DNA of 64,000 bases from Oscillospiraceae bacterium (GTDB lineage: Bacteria; Bacillota_A; Clostridia; Oscillospirales; Ruminococcaceae): contig SFDQ01000001.1 of assembly GCA_004558145.1 (NCBI GenBank), positions 1-64,000 of the forward strand, read 5' to 3'. Both the position numbers and the translations under genes were made by a program. Under the pieces are notes generated by a model, which saw only the letters and a program-made list of their open reading frames with translations, ran no database searches and had not been told where the DNA came from. Positions 22,990 to 31,106 of the stretch are shown here, piece after piece (position 1 is the stretch's first letter; each line of letters opens with the position of its first letter).

Positions 22990-25026
22990 TCACGGCTTCC
23001 ATTCCCGCAGATACTTGAACGGGAAGGGCAGCACCGTCCACCCGCTGGCACGCACGAAATCCACCTCCATCAGCGGCAGATACCGGGCAAAATCGGGCGT
23101 TCCGCCGCTGGCAGTGACCTGACGGATGCGGCAGGCGCGGGCCAGCGACCATTGCAGGGAACTGCCGCGGAAACCACTGTAATAATACTGCGCGTTGCCT
23201 TGGGCGAAAAGCCGGATGTCCAACGCGCCGCCAAACAGCTTTTCCCGCATCTCCTTTTGTTTGAGCCCGCTGCCGATCAGCACGCCGGTGCGCGCAAAGA
23301 TCTCCTCGTTCACACGGCGGCCCAGGGATGTGCGAAGGTGCAGACATTCGCGCAGCTGCTTGCGTGTGGCCTGCGGGGCAAGCTGCGAAAGCCCGCAGCA
23401 GATCAGTTCCAATGCCTGCCGCTCCTCCTGCGGCGCCTCATTGAGCAGAGCGCGGACGGCCCCTGCCAGCGGCTCCACATCCAGCCATTCGGTGTCGCGG
23501 GTCTGCGCCAGCACCGCCTGCAGCCGCGGGGCGTCCGGCAGCGTATAGCGCTCTGTGGTGCGGATGATCTGGATCGCGTCGGGGTCCTGATAGACCAGTC
23601 CTTCCACCGTGCGGTCCCACTTTCCCTTTCTGTTGCGGAAGGCATCGGCGATTTTTTCTTTTTCGGCGTCCTCCCAAAAAGGCCGGTCCTCCCACTGGCT
23701 GTATTCCAGTGTGCCGGCGGGCGTCACCCGCAGGCGCCGGTACTGCAATACCGCGTCCTTGCGCCGGTATTCTTCGGGAATGATCACAAAGTTCACCGGC
23801 GCCGTGCAAGTCATCCGGGACCAGTCGAAGCAGGTCATCTTCCCGTGCCAGACGTCCCGCTTGATGGCCAGTTCCTGCAGCACCTTGCGCAGCGCGGCAG
23901 CCTCTTTTCCGCTTTTTCCGGCGTGGGCACGGCTGTCCAGCCGGAAATCCTCCACGGTCAAATGCTGCACCGCGCAATGGGCGGGAGCGCTCTTGTAGGG
24001 GTCCTGCTCCGGGCAGTTTTCATAGAATTCTTTGTTGTGCACGATGCGGAACAGAGTGTCGCCCTTGCCGGGCGTCCCCTCCAGAAGCGGGATGCCGCTG
24101 TGCTTTTGCAGCTCCTGGCGCAGCAGGGCGGCCAATGCCGCAGACTCGTCGTTTCCGACGGTGTCCTCCACATAGACCGGCGCTTCACGAAGCCTGGACC
24201 GGATCTTCTCCATCTGAGAATCCATCGTGTTGACGCCCCGGTGCGCCTCTTCCTGCAGGCGGCACATGTCCAGCGTCAGACAGGGATGCAGCAACCGCGC
24301 GGCATCTTCCAAAAACCTTTGCAGCACCCCCACTTTGCAGCGCCGGAACGCCTCCAGCGAGCCGAACTCCAAAAAGGGAACGGTGTTTTTCCGGCCCGGG
24401 TCCAGGCTTCCGATGAAAAAGCGCGGTGTGTTCCGGTCGGGGTCCTGACGGACCAGCCGGCGCAGGCTGTAGCTTTGGCTGTCGAACAGATACTGCGGCT
24501 CCCCCTGGCTTTTGGGGCCGCGCTCCGCCGCGCTGAACGTGGTCACCGAAAGCTTGACGCACCCATCCCAGGTGAACTCAACGCGCAAAGCCCACAGGCA
24601 CCGGGGAGACTCCGGCTTGCCCCGCCGCCAGGAGGGGTCGTGGTAATAAAGCCTGCCGGTCAGATTGTGGTACATCTGTTCCCCCGTTCCCAGCGCCGGC
24701 ATTGCATTGCAGAGCAGCTGGGCAAGCAGGCTGGCGCGCTTTTGCTCCAGCTCGGCGGACGAGATCTCCCGTACCCGCACATCGCCCGCTTCGGCCTCCA
24801 GCGCCGCTTTCAGCAGGCTGCGGTCGGCCTTTGCGCGGTCGTAGAGGATGTAACAGCTCTCGCCCCAATCGTATGCCACCGCCAGGGCACGGCCGACCTG
24901 CAGAGCCAGGTCGGGGACCAGGCTGCGCCGGTAATCGCCGCTGTCGCGCTCGGCTTCCAAAATCAAAAAGCGCTGCGCGATCGCCGCGTGGTCGAACCGG
25001 AGCCGGAATTGATTTGTGGGGATCAT
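22990..25026 (-). CDS. Unknown 678-residue partner of the helicase-nuclease
   Basis: No family was recognised. The start at 25026 gives an ATGA overlap with the helicase stop and a GGGAGG site; a GTG nine bases upstream lacks one. Beta-rich segments near 140-165 (WALRVEFTWDG) and 420-445 flank an alpha/beta region (about 280-420) with IPLLEG, TLFRIVHN, VQHLTVEDF and NFVIIP strands. The C-terminus (about 610-678) has YYYSGFRGSS, RACRIRQV, LMEVDFVR and TVLPFPFKYLREW. No signal peptide or membrane span. The layout recalls MID/PIWI-type proteins and especially PIWI-RE proteins found with a helicase and nuclease, but this is only a hypothesis. Tight coupling to the helicase suggests a complex. Confidence 0.75.
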   Translation of the reverse strand: MIPTNQFRLRFDHAAIAQRFLILEAERDSGDYRRSLVPDLALQVGRALAVAYDWGESCYILYDRAKADRSLLKAALEAEAGDVRVREISSAELEQKRASLLAQLLCNAMPALGTGEQMYHNLTGRLYYHDPSWRRGKPESPRCLWALRVEFTWDGCVKLSVTTFSAAERGPKSQGEPQYLFDSQSYSLRRLVRQDPDRNTPRFFIGSLDPGRKNTVPFLEFGSLEAFRRCKVGVLQRFLEDAARLLHPCLTLDMCRLQEEAHRGVNTMDSQMEKIRSRLREAPVYVEDTVGNDESAALAALLRQELQKHSGIPLLEGTPGKGDTLFRIVHNKEFYENCPEQDPYKSAPAHCAVQHLTVEDFRLDSRAHAGKSGKEAAALRKVLQELAIKRDVWHGKMTCFDWSRMTCTAPVNFVIIPEEYRRKDAVLQYRRLRVTPAGTLEYSQWEDRPFWEDAEKEKIADAFRNRKGKWDRTVEGLVYQDPDAIQIIRTTERYTLPDAPRLQAVLAQTRDTEWLDVEPLAGAVRALLNEAPQEERQALELICCGLSQLAPQATRKQLRECLHLRTSLGRRVNEEIFARTGVLIGSGLKQKEMREKLFGGALDIRLFAQGNAQYYYSGFRGSSLQWSLARACRIRQVTASGGTPDFARYLPLMEVDFVRASGWTVLPFPFKYLREWKP

Positions 25027-28000
25027 TGCAGGCACCTCCCTAAATATTGGATAGTCTGCCGGTTCACCGTGCCGTCCGGCAGCAGCAGACCAGGAATTTC
25101 CACCAGCCTTCCGTCCGCGGTGCTGCGGGGCGCAAAGGCCGGTTCCGCGATGAGGTTCACCAGAAAAGCGCGCCGACCGCCCACCGCATCCAGCTTGGCC
25201 AGCGTTTTGCGGCGCACCTCCTCTTCGTCCTTGCAGGTGTTGCTTTTCCAGTGCTTGAAATCGAACCAGGACCCTTCCGGCCCCGCGAAGTCGAAGAACT
25301 CAAAACAGGCCGGGTCCTCCACCTCCCGAAGGGAGAGACCCAGTTCCTTTTGCAAAATGTACGCGCCGGCAACTTCGCCCAAAGCCCCTTTGTAAATGTT
25401 CTGGAACAGCACGGGGCTGAGGATGTAAGGGTCGCTGCCGAATCCGGTGGCCCAGCCCTCCGCCTCGAAATGCGCCCGCATGCCCGGATAGGAAAGCAGG
25501 ATCGCCAGCCGCGCCTCTTCCTCGCTCACCTCTGACACGAACATCCCCTGCGGCAGAGAGGCGGCAAGGGCGGCCTTGTCGTTGCCGGGCGCCAGCCGCA
25601 CCTCGGAGAAATCGCCCTTCTGCGCATAGAAATACCGGCTCTCGGCCGGGGCCATCGGCAGATAATAGGTGCGAATGACCGGGTCCTGCCGGCGCAGCTC
25701 TTCAGCGGCCCGCGGAGTGCGCAGCACCGTCTGGCGCAGTTCCTTCCACAGGGCCATGCTCTCGTCGGTCCAGGCGGCGTTGAGCATGCGCATCAGGTAA
25801 GCATTGCCCCGGGTCGCAATGCGCTCCGCCTCCAGATGCGCCCTGTCCGTCTGCCGGCCTTTGGCCTGCAGGTCTCTTCTGGCCTGGACGAGCGCCTGCA
25901 TCTCCGGCGCAAGCAGCCGATCTCCGAGGCAGTCGGCATTCAGATTCGTCAGCACCTGCATGGTGGTGAAAAGGTAGACGCAGGGCCGCTTGAGGAAAGT
26001 CCGGCCCATCCGCCCCACCGCCTGCATCACGTCCCGGGTGACGCGGCCGGAAAAGCTGTCGCACTGCCTCACCAGCGCCTGTGCCCGCGCGTCGCCCTGC
26101 TGTTTTCCCGATGAGCAGCCGATGCCGTTTTTCAGCAGCTGCTGCAAGGTCTGATAGGAGATCTCATCGTTCTGATACAGACATTCCGCCTGAAAACAGT
26201 ACCGCATCAGGTCGCTCCCCTTCCAGCTGTCGGCCTCCTGGAGGTTGACGCTCACATGGGTCACGTCCCCCAGATACAGCGCGTCCACGTCCTTAAAGTG
26301 CAGACGGGGGTCCGCAGGGTCCGCGCTGCCGCCCAGAACGACCAGGCCGTCGTGGTCCTGAACAGGGTATTGCAGGTTCTGCCCGGCGCCCAGCGTCTGA
26401 TAGCTGGAGAAGATCATCCGTCTTTCGCCGGCGCCCAGGCATTGCAAAAGCGCGGTTTTGTCCTTTTCAAAGCGGTCTCCGCTGCGCAGCACCACCAGCT
26501 GCCCCTCCGCTTCGGGCGCAAAGAGCCGCCGAAGCTCTTCCAGCGCGCCGCGCAGGATATCCTCGTCCATCGCAGCCTTGCCCCGCGCGGGCAGCACCTG
26601 ATTCAGGCAGAGGAACGCCTGTATCTCACCGTGCTGCCAGAAGGCTTTCATCGCCGTGAAGAGATTGCAGTACCGCTTTGCATCGTAGTCCTTTATCCCC
26701 CGCGCGGAAAAACAGTTCTCATACCGCACCGCCGCGGGGCCGGGCCCAAACACCGCTTCCAGCCGTTCCCGCACCGAAAGGTCCTGCCGGTCCACCACCT
26801 GCAGACGGACCTGCACCTCGCCTGTGCGGTAGGGCTTCCAAATCGCCTCCATCTCGTTTTTTATTTTCTCCTGTGTGGCCGGCGAAAGGGTGCGCATCTG
26901 CCCGCCCAGCTGTTCCCGAAGATAGCGCAGGTCGTAGTTTCCAAGCACGGTGGGCAGGTCGGCCGTGGCCGACAGGCCGACCACCTTCGCCCGGCGGCAG
27001 ATGTAGAGCAGCACTTTTTCCGGCGTGTTCTGCAGCTGAAAATACTGGAGCATGGTCTGGGTGCGATGGCGGTCGTCGTCGATGAACTCGAACAGCCGGA
27101 ACCCCGTTTCATAGAAGGACAGGTCGGGCGCCGCCAGGCCGCGCGCCGTTCCGCCCCCTGTTTCCAGGCCCGCCGCCATCAGGCGTATCTGCTCGGCGCT
27201 CAGGCCATACTCGCGGAAGATGCTCTCCGCGGCGGCCGCGGCGGGAAAAAGGTCTTCCGCCGCGCCCCTTCCGGCATTTACCTGACGGGCAAATTCTTCC
27301 GCCCATCCGTAAACATAGCGCTGGAAGCGCAGCAAAAACACATGGATGCGCCGCAGGATCTGCTGAAGCACGATGCGCTGCTCGTCGTTCTTGTGGGCGT
27401 TGTACTTCTCCCGCGTTTCGAAATGGATCTGCACCTGGGCCTGCTCATCGCTGCGCACCGCGCGGATGTGGGTGCGTTTTCCGTCCAGCACCGTCAGATA
27501 AGAAGTGTCGTGGAACAGAAAGTTCCTGCCTTTGCCCTGCTCCACCTCCACCGTTTTCATGCTGTATTGCAGAGCCCCGTCCTGGTAGATGGACTCCGCC
27601 TGGGCAAGCAGGTCGTTCCAGGTCAGAGTGCGCCCCTTTTCAAATCGGCCGCGCAGGTCTGTGAGTTCCCGGCTGGCCTTGTGTATATGGATGCCCTTGT
27701 ACACCTGGAGGAACAGCTGCAGGTAGTCCGCCCGCAGTTCAAGGGCTTTGTCGATGAGGCTGGCCAGAACCGTTTCACGGGAGGCGTCAAACTCATCAAG
27801 GCACAGGACGGCCCCCCGCAGCATGGCGTCGGACAAGCACTCAAAGCTGGGCTCCACGATCGTGACGTTGCGGGCCATCAGTTTTTTCACCGAGAGAAAC
27901 AGCACCTTATAGTCCGCCCAGAACACCGCGGGATAGAATTCCCCGATCCAGCCGTAACGCTTTTGCTTGCGTATCGCGTCCCGCCGCTGGGCGGGCCCTC

Positions 28001-28487
28001 TGGGGAAGGCTTTGCGCAGGCTGGCTTCCAGCTCGTGGCGGAACGCGGGCTCCAGCTCCGTTCGGATGGAATCGTACAGCGCTCTTGCCAGCTCCGCCGC
28101 GGCGTCTCCGGGTTGGGCCTGGTATGCCCGGTATTTCCGGCAGGCGTTTTTCAGTGCGCGAAACGCCTCTGTTTGAAACTCCTCGGGCACTTCCTGACGT
28201 TCCAGCGCTTCCACCACCGTATCCGCCGCGGAACGCAGCACCAGCACCTCCCGGTCAAACTCATCGCCCCGGCCGTCCTCCTCATAGGCATGGCGCAGGT
28301 CTTCCACCGGCAGGTTTTTCAAAAGAGTGGTCACAAACAGGACTCGGCTGGTCCCTCCCTGCCGCAGATAGGCATAGATGGCCTGCACGGCCTGGTATGT
28401 CTTTCCGTAGCCGGTGGGCGCCTGCGCCAGCAGCAGGCCCGGCCCGACGCCGGGATCGTGGAAATATTCGGTCAGTTCTTGTTGCAT
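25023..28487 (-). CDS. DExD helicase with C-terminal PD-(D/E)XK-like nuclease
   Basis: 1154 residues. SF2 helicase motifs: Walker A GYGKT (26-30), LDEFD (Asp231-Asp234), SAT (506-508), SSYQTLGAGQNLQ (about 694-706) and QAVGRMGRT (822-830). A 275-residue insertion lies between motifs II and III. The last 130 residues carry a restriction-endonuclease-like pattern: Glu1038 in GEVAGAY, Asp1066 in FEFFDF and Asp1076-Phe-Lys1078 in WFDFKHWK. The protein should move on and cut nucleic acid, though activity is inferred. ATG at 28487 follows GGAGGG. It has its own promoter (28537-28566) and is coupled to the 678-residue gene. The architecture fits antiphage or anti-plasmid defence; no exact match to a named system was recalled. 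Confidence 0.82.
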   Translation of the reverse strand: MQQELTEYFHDPGVGPGLLLAQAPTGYGKTYQAVQAIYAYLRQGGTSRVLFVTTLLKNLPVEDLRHAYEEDGRGDEFDREVLVLRSAADTVVEALERQEVPEEFQTEAFRALKNACRKYRAYQAQPGDAAAELARALYDSIRTELEPAFRHELEASLRKAFPRGPAQRRDAIRKQKRYGWIGEFYPAVFWADYKVLFLSVKKLMARNVTIVEPSFECLSDAMLRGAVLCLDEFDASRETVLASLIDKALELRADYLQLFLQVYKGIHIHKASRELTDLRGRFEKGRTLTWNDLLAQAESIYQDGALQYSMKTVEVEQGKGRNFLFHDTSYLTVLDGKRTHIRAVRSDEQAQVQIHFETREKYNAHKNDEQRIVLQQILRRIHVFLLRFQRYVYGWAEEFARQVNAGRGAAEDLFPAAAAAESIFREYGLSAEQIRLMAAGLETGGGTARGLAAPDLSFYETGFRLFEFIDDDRHRTQTMLQYFQLQNTPEKVLLYICRRAKVVGLSATADLPTVLGNYDLRYLREQLGGQMRTLSPATQEKIKNEMEAIWKPYRTGEVQVRLQVVDRQDLSVRERLEAVFGPGPAAVRYENCFSARGIKDYDAKRYCNLFTAMKAFWQHGEIQAFLCLNQVLPARGKAAMDEDILRGALEELRRLFAPEAEGQLVVLRSGDRFEKDKTALLQCLGAGERRMIFSSYQTLGAGQNLQYPVQDHDGLVVLGGSADPADPRLHFKDVDALYLGDVTHVSVNLQEADSWKGSDLMRYCFQAECLYQNDEISYQTLQQLLKNGIGCSSGKQQGDARAQALVRQCDSFSGRVTRDVMQAVGRMGRTFLKRPCVYLFTTMQVLTNLNADCLGDRLLAPEMQALVQARRDLQAKGRQTDRAHLEAERIATRGNAYLMRMLNAAWTDESMALWKELRQTVLRTPRAAEELRRQDPVIRTYYLPMAPAESRYFYAQKGDFSEVRLAPGNDKAALAASLPQGMFVSEVSEEEARLAILLSYPGMRAHFEAEGWATGFGSDPYILSPVLFQNIYKGALGEVAGAYILQKELGLSLREVEDPACFEFFDFAGPEGSWFDFKHWKSNTCKDEEEVRRKTLAKLDAVGGRRAFLVNLIAEPAFAPRSTADGRLVEIPGLLLPDGTVNRQTIQYLGRCLQ

Positions 28488-28525
28488 AGGCCCTCCTCAT
28501 GGTGTATCAAGGCAGAATCCGAAGC

Positions 28526-28566
28526 AGTATAGCACAAGTATATCAGTTCAGATTTTCAAAAATCAA
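28526..28566 (-). promoter_or_regulatory. Promoter region of the helicase operon
   Basis: Minus-strand TTGATT (28561-28566), 18-base spacer, TATACT (28537-28542), and a second TATACT (28526-28531) with a TG extension. The two hexamers make an 11-base direct repeat. The region is AT-rich against a GC-rich background. Confidence 0.6.
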
Positions 28567-28584
28567 TAAACTACACCATGTGGC

Positions 28585-28611
28585 AAAAAAATTACCGCTT
28601 AATCGCGGTAA
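28585..28611 (-). terminator. Terminator overlapping the WYL stop codon
   Basis: Minus-strand TTACCGC-GATTAA-GCGGTAA followed by seven Ts. The TAA stop of the WYL gene lies in the loop. It would end WYL transcription before the helicase operon. Confidence 0.65.
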
Positions 28612-29594
28612 TAATCGCAGAGGGCGGCCAGAAGCTGCCGCACCCTGCCGCGCGCGGCCGGCGGGCCCAGCACCTCGATCTTGTCCGTCTGCCCCAGCAC
28701 CCATCGCGCAAAGCCGGTGGAGAGCTCCACCTCCGCGGAAAAGCGCACCCAATCGTCCTTTTCCTCGTCCGGCACCGGGCGGATGCCCGTTCCAAACGTC
28801 TCGAACGCCATGTCCAAAAGCTCCCGGTGCAGCCGGAACGTGGCCCGGCATCTTTCCTTGGCCGGGAACATGTCGAACTGCCCGTAGCGCAAAGGCTCCG
28901 CCGACACCTTGCGCCAAAACGGGCCGGAAAGCGAAAGGTCCGCCATGCGGTCCACGCGATAGTTCCGCTGCTGGTCCTCCTCTGCGTGGTCGGGGTTCAG
29001 CGCGATGAGGTAATAGTGCTCCTTTTCCCAAACGACCTTCAAAGGCAGGATGCTGCGATAGCGCCTGACAGGCTGCTGCCGCCCGTTCAGGCCAAACTTG
29101 CAATATGTAAAATCAAGGCAGCGGCGGGCATCCAGCGCCTGATAAAGGACCTGGAGCGTCTGGGGCAGCTGCTCGTTTTGCATCAGGCAGTCTCTCACCT
29201 GGACCCGCTGGCGCAGCTGCCGCACTTCCTGCTCCGAGAGAAATCCCTCCAGCTGGGAGATCAGCGCCTTTTTCTGCCCGTGGCTCAAAAAACGGCTGAT
29301 CGAAACCGAGTCAAAGACCAGCCGGGCCTCGTTCAGCCCGAACTTTGGATGGTAGGCCTTGTAGCTGCGCTGGTTGTGCGCATTCGCCCGGGACTCTATC
29401 CGGACCGAAAGCGCCCGTTCTTCGCTGAGGCCTTCCAGCAGCGAAAGGTCACGGCGCACCCCCTGTTCCGAACACTGCTCCTCCGGGTACATCTCCTCCA
29501 GCTTTTCGCAGATCTCGTGCAGAGTGAGAGCTTTGTGTTCATTGGTCTGCTGCTGCAAAATGGAAAGAACGTGGACCAGCCTGGCCTTGCTCAT
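28599..29594 (-). CDS. WYL-domain regulator of the candidate defence module
   Basis: 331 residues: N-terminal winged helix (about 1-75, with EEQCSEQGVRRDLSLL), a middle WYL domain (about 165-245, RCLDFTYCKFGLNGRQQPVRRYRSILPLKVVWEKEHYYLIA) and a C-terminal WCX-like domain. This three-part form is the one of defence-associated WYL repressors such as CapW and BrxR. Its own promoter (29627-29655) and terminator isolate it from the helicase operon just downstream, so it probably acts in trans at 28526-28566 and on its own promoter. Ligand unknown. RBS TAGGAGG. Confidence 0.85.
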   Translation of the reverse strand: MSKARLVHVLSILQQQTNEHKALTLHEICEKLEEMYPEEQCSEQGVRRDLSLLEGLSEERALSVRIESRANAHNQRSYKAYHPKFGLNEARLVFDSVSISRFLSHGQKKALISQLEGFLSEQEVRQLRQRVQVRDCLMQNEQLPQTLQVLYQALDARRCLDFTYCKFGLNGRQQPVRRYRSILPLKVVWEKEHYYLIALNPDHAEEDQQRNYRVDRMADLSLSGPFWRKVSAEPLRYGQFDMFPAKERCRATFRLHRELLDMAFETFGTGIRPVPDEEKDDWVRFSAEVELSTGFARWVLGQTDKIEVLGPPAARGRVRQLLAALCDYYRD

Positions 29595-29626
29595 GATCGC
29601 GCCTCCTAATGTCAGCTTCTGCTTTT

Positions 29627-29655
29627 AGTATATGGTTTTCATCGGGGAAACGCAA
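29627..29655 (-). promoter_or_regulatory. Promoter of the WYL regulator
   Basis: Minus-strand TTGCGT, 17-base spacer, TATACT. The -35 lies inside the inverted repeat 29652-29671. Confidence 0.65.
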
Positions 29656-29671
29656 TGCGCAAGGCGCTTGC
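29652..29671. promoter_or_regulatory. Candidate WYL operator between divergent promoters
   Basis: GCAATGCGC-AAG-GCGCTTGC is an inverted repeat with one bulged base. It overlaps the -35 of the WYL gene and that of the divergent gene at 29725, the expected position for a repressor site. Confidence 0.4.
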
Positions 29672-29696
29672 ATCGCTTTTCGCCGGGCGTTACAAT
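29668..29696 (+). promoter_or_regulatory. Promoter of the DUF1349 gene
   Basis: TTGCAT, 17-base spacer, TACAAT, 28 bases upstream of the start at 29725. Confidence 0.65.
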
Positions 29697-29724
29697 GTTG
29701 GTATAAAATCAGGAGGTCGCCTCT

Positions 29725-30330
29725 ATGAACTTTGACGTCAACAAGCTGGTCTGGACCCGGCCGCCGAAGCAGTACCGCATCGCGGCGGACAAGATCGAAA
29801 TGACCACGCAGCCTCACACCGACCTGTGGCAGCGCACCTATTACCATTTCCGCAACGACAACGCGCCCCTGCTGCAGATGGAAACGTCGGAGGCCTATTT
29901 CAGCTTTGTGGTGAAGACCGACTTTTCCGCCGCCTGCCACCGCTTTGACCAGTGCGGGGTCGTTCTCTATCTGGACAGCGAAAACTGGCTCAAGGCCTCG
30001 GTGGAATACGAGAACGGGGCCTTTCAGCATCTGGGCAGCGTTGTGACCAACGAGGGCTATTCCGACTGGGCCACCACCGCCATCGACGGCAGCATCCGCA
30101 CCATGTGGTACCGCCTCAGCCGCCGCGGGGACGACTACCGGCTGGAATGCTCCCGGGACGGGGCCGATTTCAGCCAGATGCGCGTCTGCCATCTGCGCAA
30201 AGGCGGCGGCGCCATCCGCTTTGGCCTTTACGCCTGCTCGCCGGAGGAGTCGTCCTTTACCGCTGTGTTCTCGCAGATGCAGATGACCCAGTGCCAGTGG
30301 CAGGCCCACGACGGCCAGCAGCCGGACTGA
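29725..30330 (+). CDS. DUF1349 concanavalin-like protein
   Basis: 201 residues of the DUF1349/YesU-like family, a beta-sandwich related to concanavalin A lectins. Characteristic segments: a start of NKLVWTRPPKQYRI, QRTYYHFRNDNAPLLQMET, DQCGVVLYLDSENWLKASVEYENG, and the late FGLYACSPEESSFTAVFSQ. Members probably bind or modify sugars, without a proven reaction. Cytoplasmic. RBS CAGGAGG. First gene of an operon with the peptide deformylase-like gene. Confidence 0.85.
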   Translation: MNFDVNKLVWTRPPKQYRIAADKIEMTTQPHTDLWQRTYYHFRNDNAPLLQMETSEAYFSFVVKTDFSAACHRFDQCGVVLYLDSENWLKASVEYENGAFQHLGSVVTNEGYSDWATTAIDGSIRTMWYRLSRRGDDYRLECSRDGADFSQMRVCHLRKGGGAIRFGLYACSPEESSFTAVFSQMQMTQCQWQAHDGQQPD

Positions 30331-30371
30331 CCCCATCGCGGCCGCCATTCAAAGCCATAAGGAGGACCGAA

Positions 30372-30782
30372 ATGATTCGAGAGATATGCAAAGACGTGCT
30401 GTTTCTGGCGCGAAAAGCCGAGCCCGCCACCCCCGACGACCTGCCGGTGGCCGCCGACCTGCTGGAAACGCTGGAGGCCCACGCCGACGGCTGTGTGGGC
30501 ATGGCCGCCAACATGATCGGCGTGGCAAAGCGCATCATCGCCTTTGACGACGAGGGCACCTACCGGGTGCTGTTCAACCCGGAAATCGTCAAGAAAAGCG
30601 GCCCCTACGAAGCCGAAGAGGGCTGCCTGTCCCTCACCGGCACCCGCAAGACAAAGCGCTGGAAGACCATCAAGGTGAAATATCAGGACGAACAGTTCCG
30701 GGAGCGGTTCAAGACCTGGACCGGCTGGTCCGCCCAGATCATCCAGCATGAGATCGACCACTGCGAGGGTATCATCATATGA
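30372..30782 (+). CDS. Peptide deformylase-like protein, variant motif 1
   Basis: 136 residues. Motif 2 EEGCLSL and metal-binding motif 3 QHEIDH are intact, but motif 1, GxGLAAPQ in typical deformylases, reads VGMAANMIG, with Met in place of the Gln that stabilises the transition state. The same AANMIG form occurs in a second deformylase-like group in Clostridia, so it may deformylate other substrates or work poorly. Start at 30372 after AAGGAGG; it overlaps the next gene by ATGA. Confidence 0.82.
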   Translation: MIREICKDVLFLARKAEPATPDDLPVAADLLETLEAHADGCVGMAANMIGVAKRIIAFDDEGTYRVLFNPEIVKKSGPYEAEEGCLSLTGTRKTKRWKTIKVKYQDEQFRERFKTWTGWSAQIIQHEIDHCEGIII

Positions 30783-31093
30783 AAAAGTGCAGGATCACCG
30801 TCATGCGCATCACCCGGTACGAGGACCTGATGGCGCGCTACGAAAACCCCATCGAGCACGCCTGCGAGATGCAGGAGGGCCAGGTGTTCATCGCCAACGG
30901 CTGGCAGAAGCCGGAAGGCTTTTGCCCCAGCGCCTGGGACACCCTCTCCCCCTTTGTGCTGGCCCTGAGCCACGGCGCGGAGGATTTCTATGACGGCTGG
31001 ATGAAAAACCCCCGCTCCGCCATGCTCTCCTGCAACGACGGATTCCGTCCGGTGAGCTTTCTTGTAGAGGCGCTGGACGAGGATGCGGACTAA
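30779..31093 (+). CDS. TIGR04076 family protein
   Basis: 104 residues matching the small TIGR04076 family: a start of KKCRITVMRI, then CEMQEGQVFIANGWQKPEGFCPSAW and the C-terminal AMLSCNDGFRPVSF. Conserved Cys residues suggest metal or redox function, but nothing is established. ATGA overlap with the upstream gene. Confidence 0.82.
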   Translation: MKKCRITVMRITRYEDLMARYENPIEHACEMQEGQVFIANGWQKPEGFCPSAWDTLSPFVLALSHGAEDFYDGWMKNPRSAMLSCNDGFRPVSFLVEALDEDAD

Positions 31094-31106
31094 AGGAGGA
31101 AACGCC

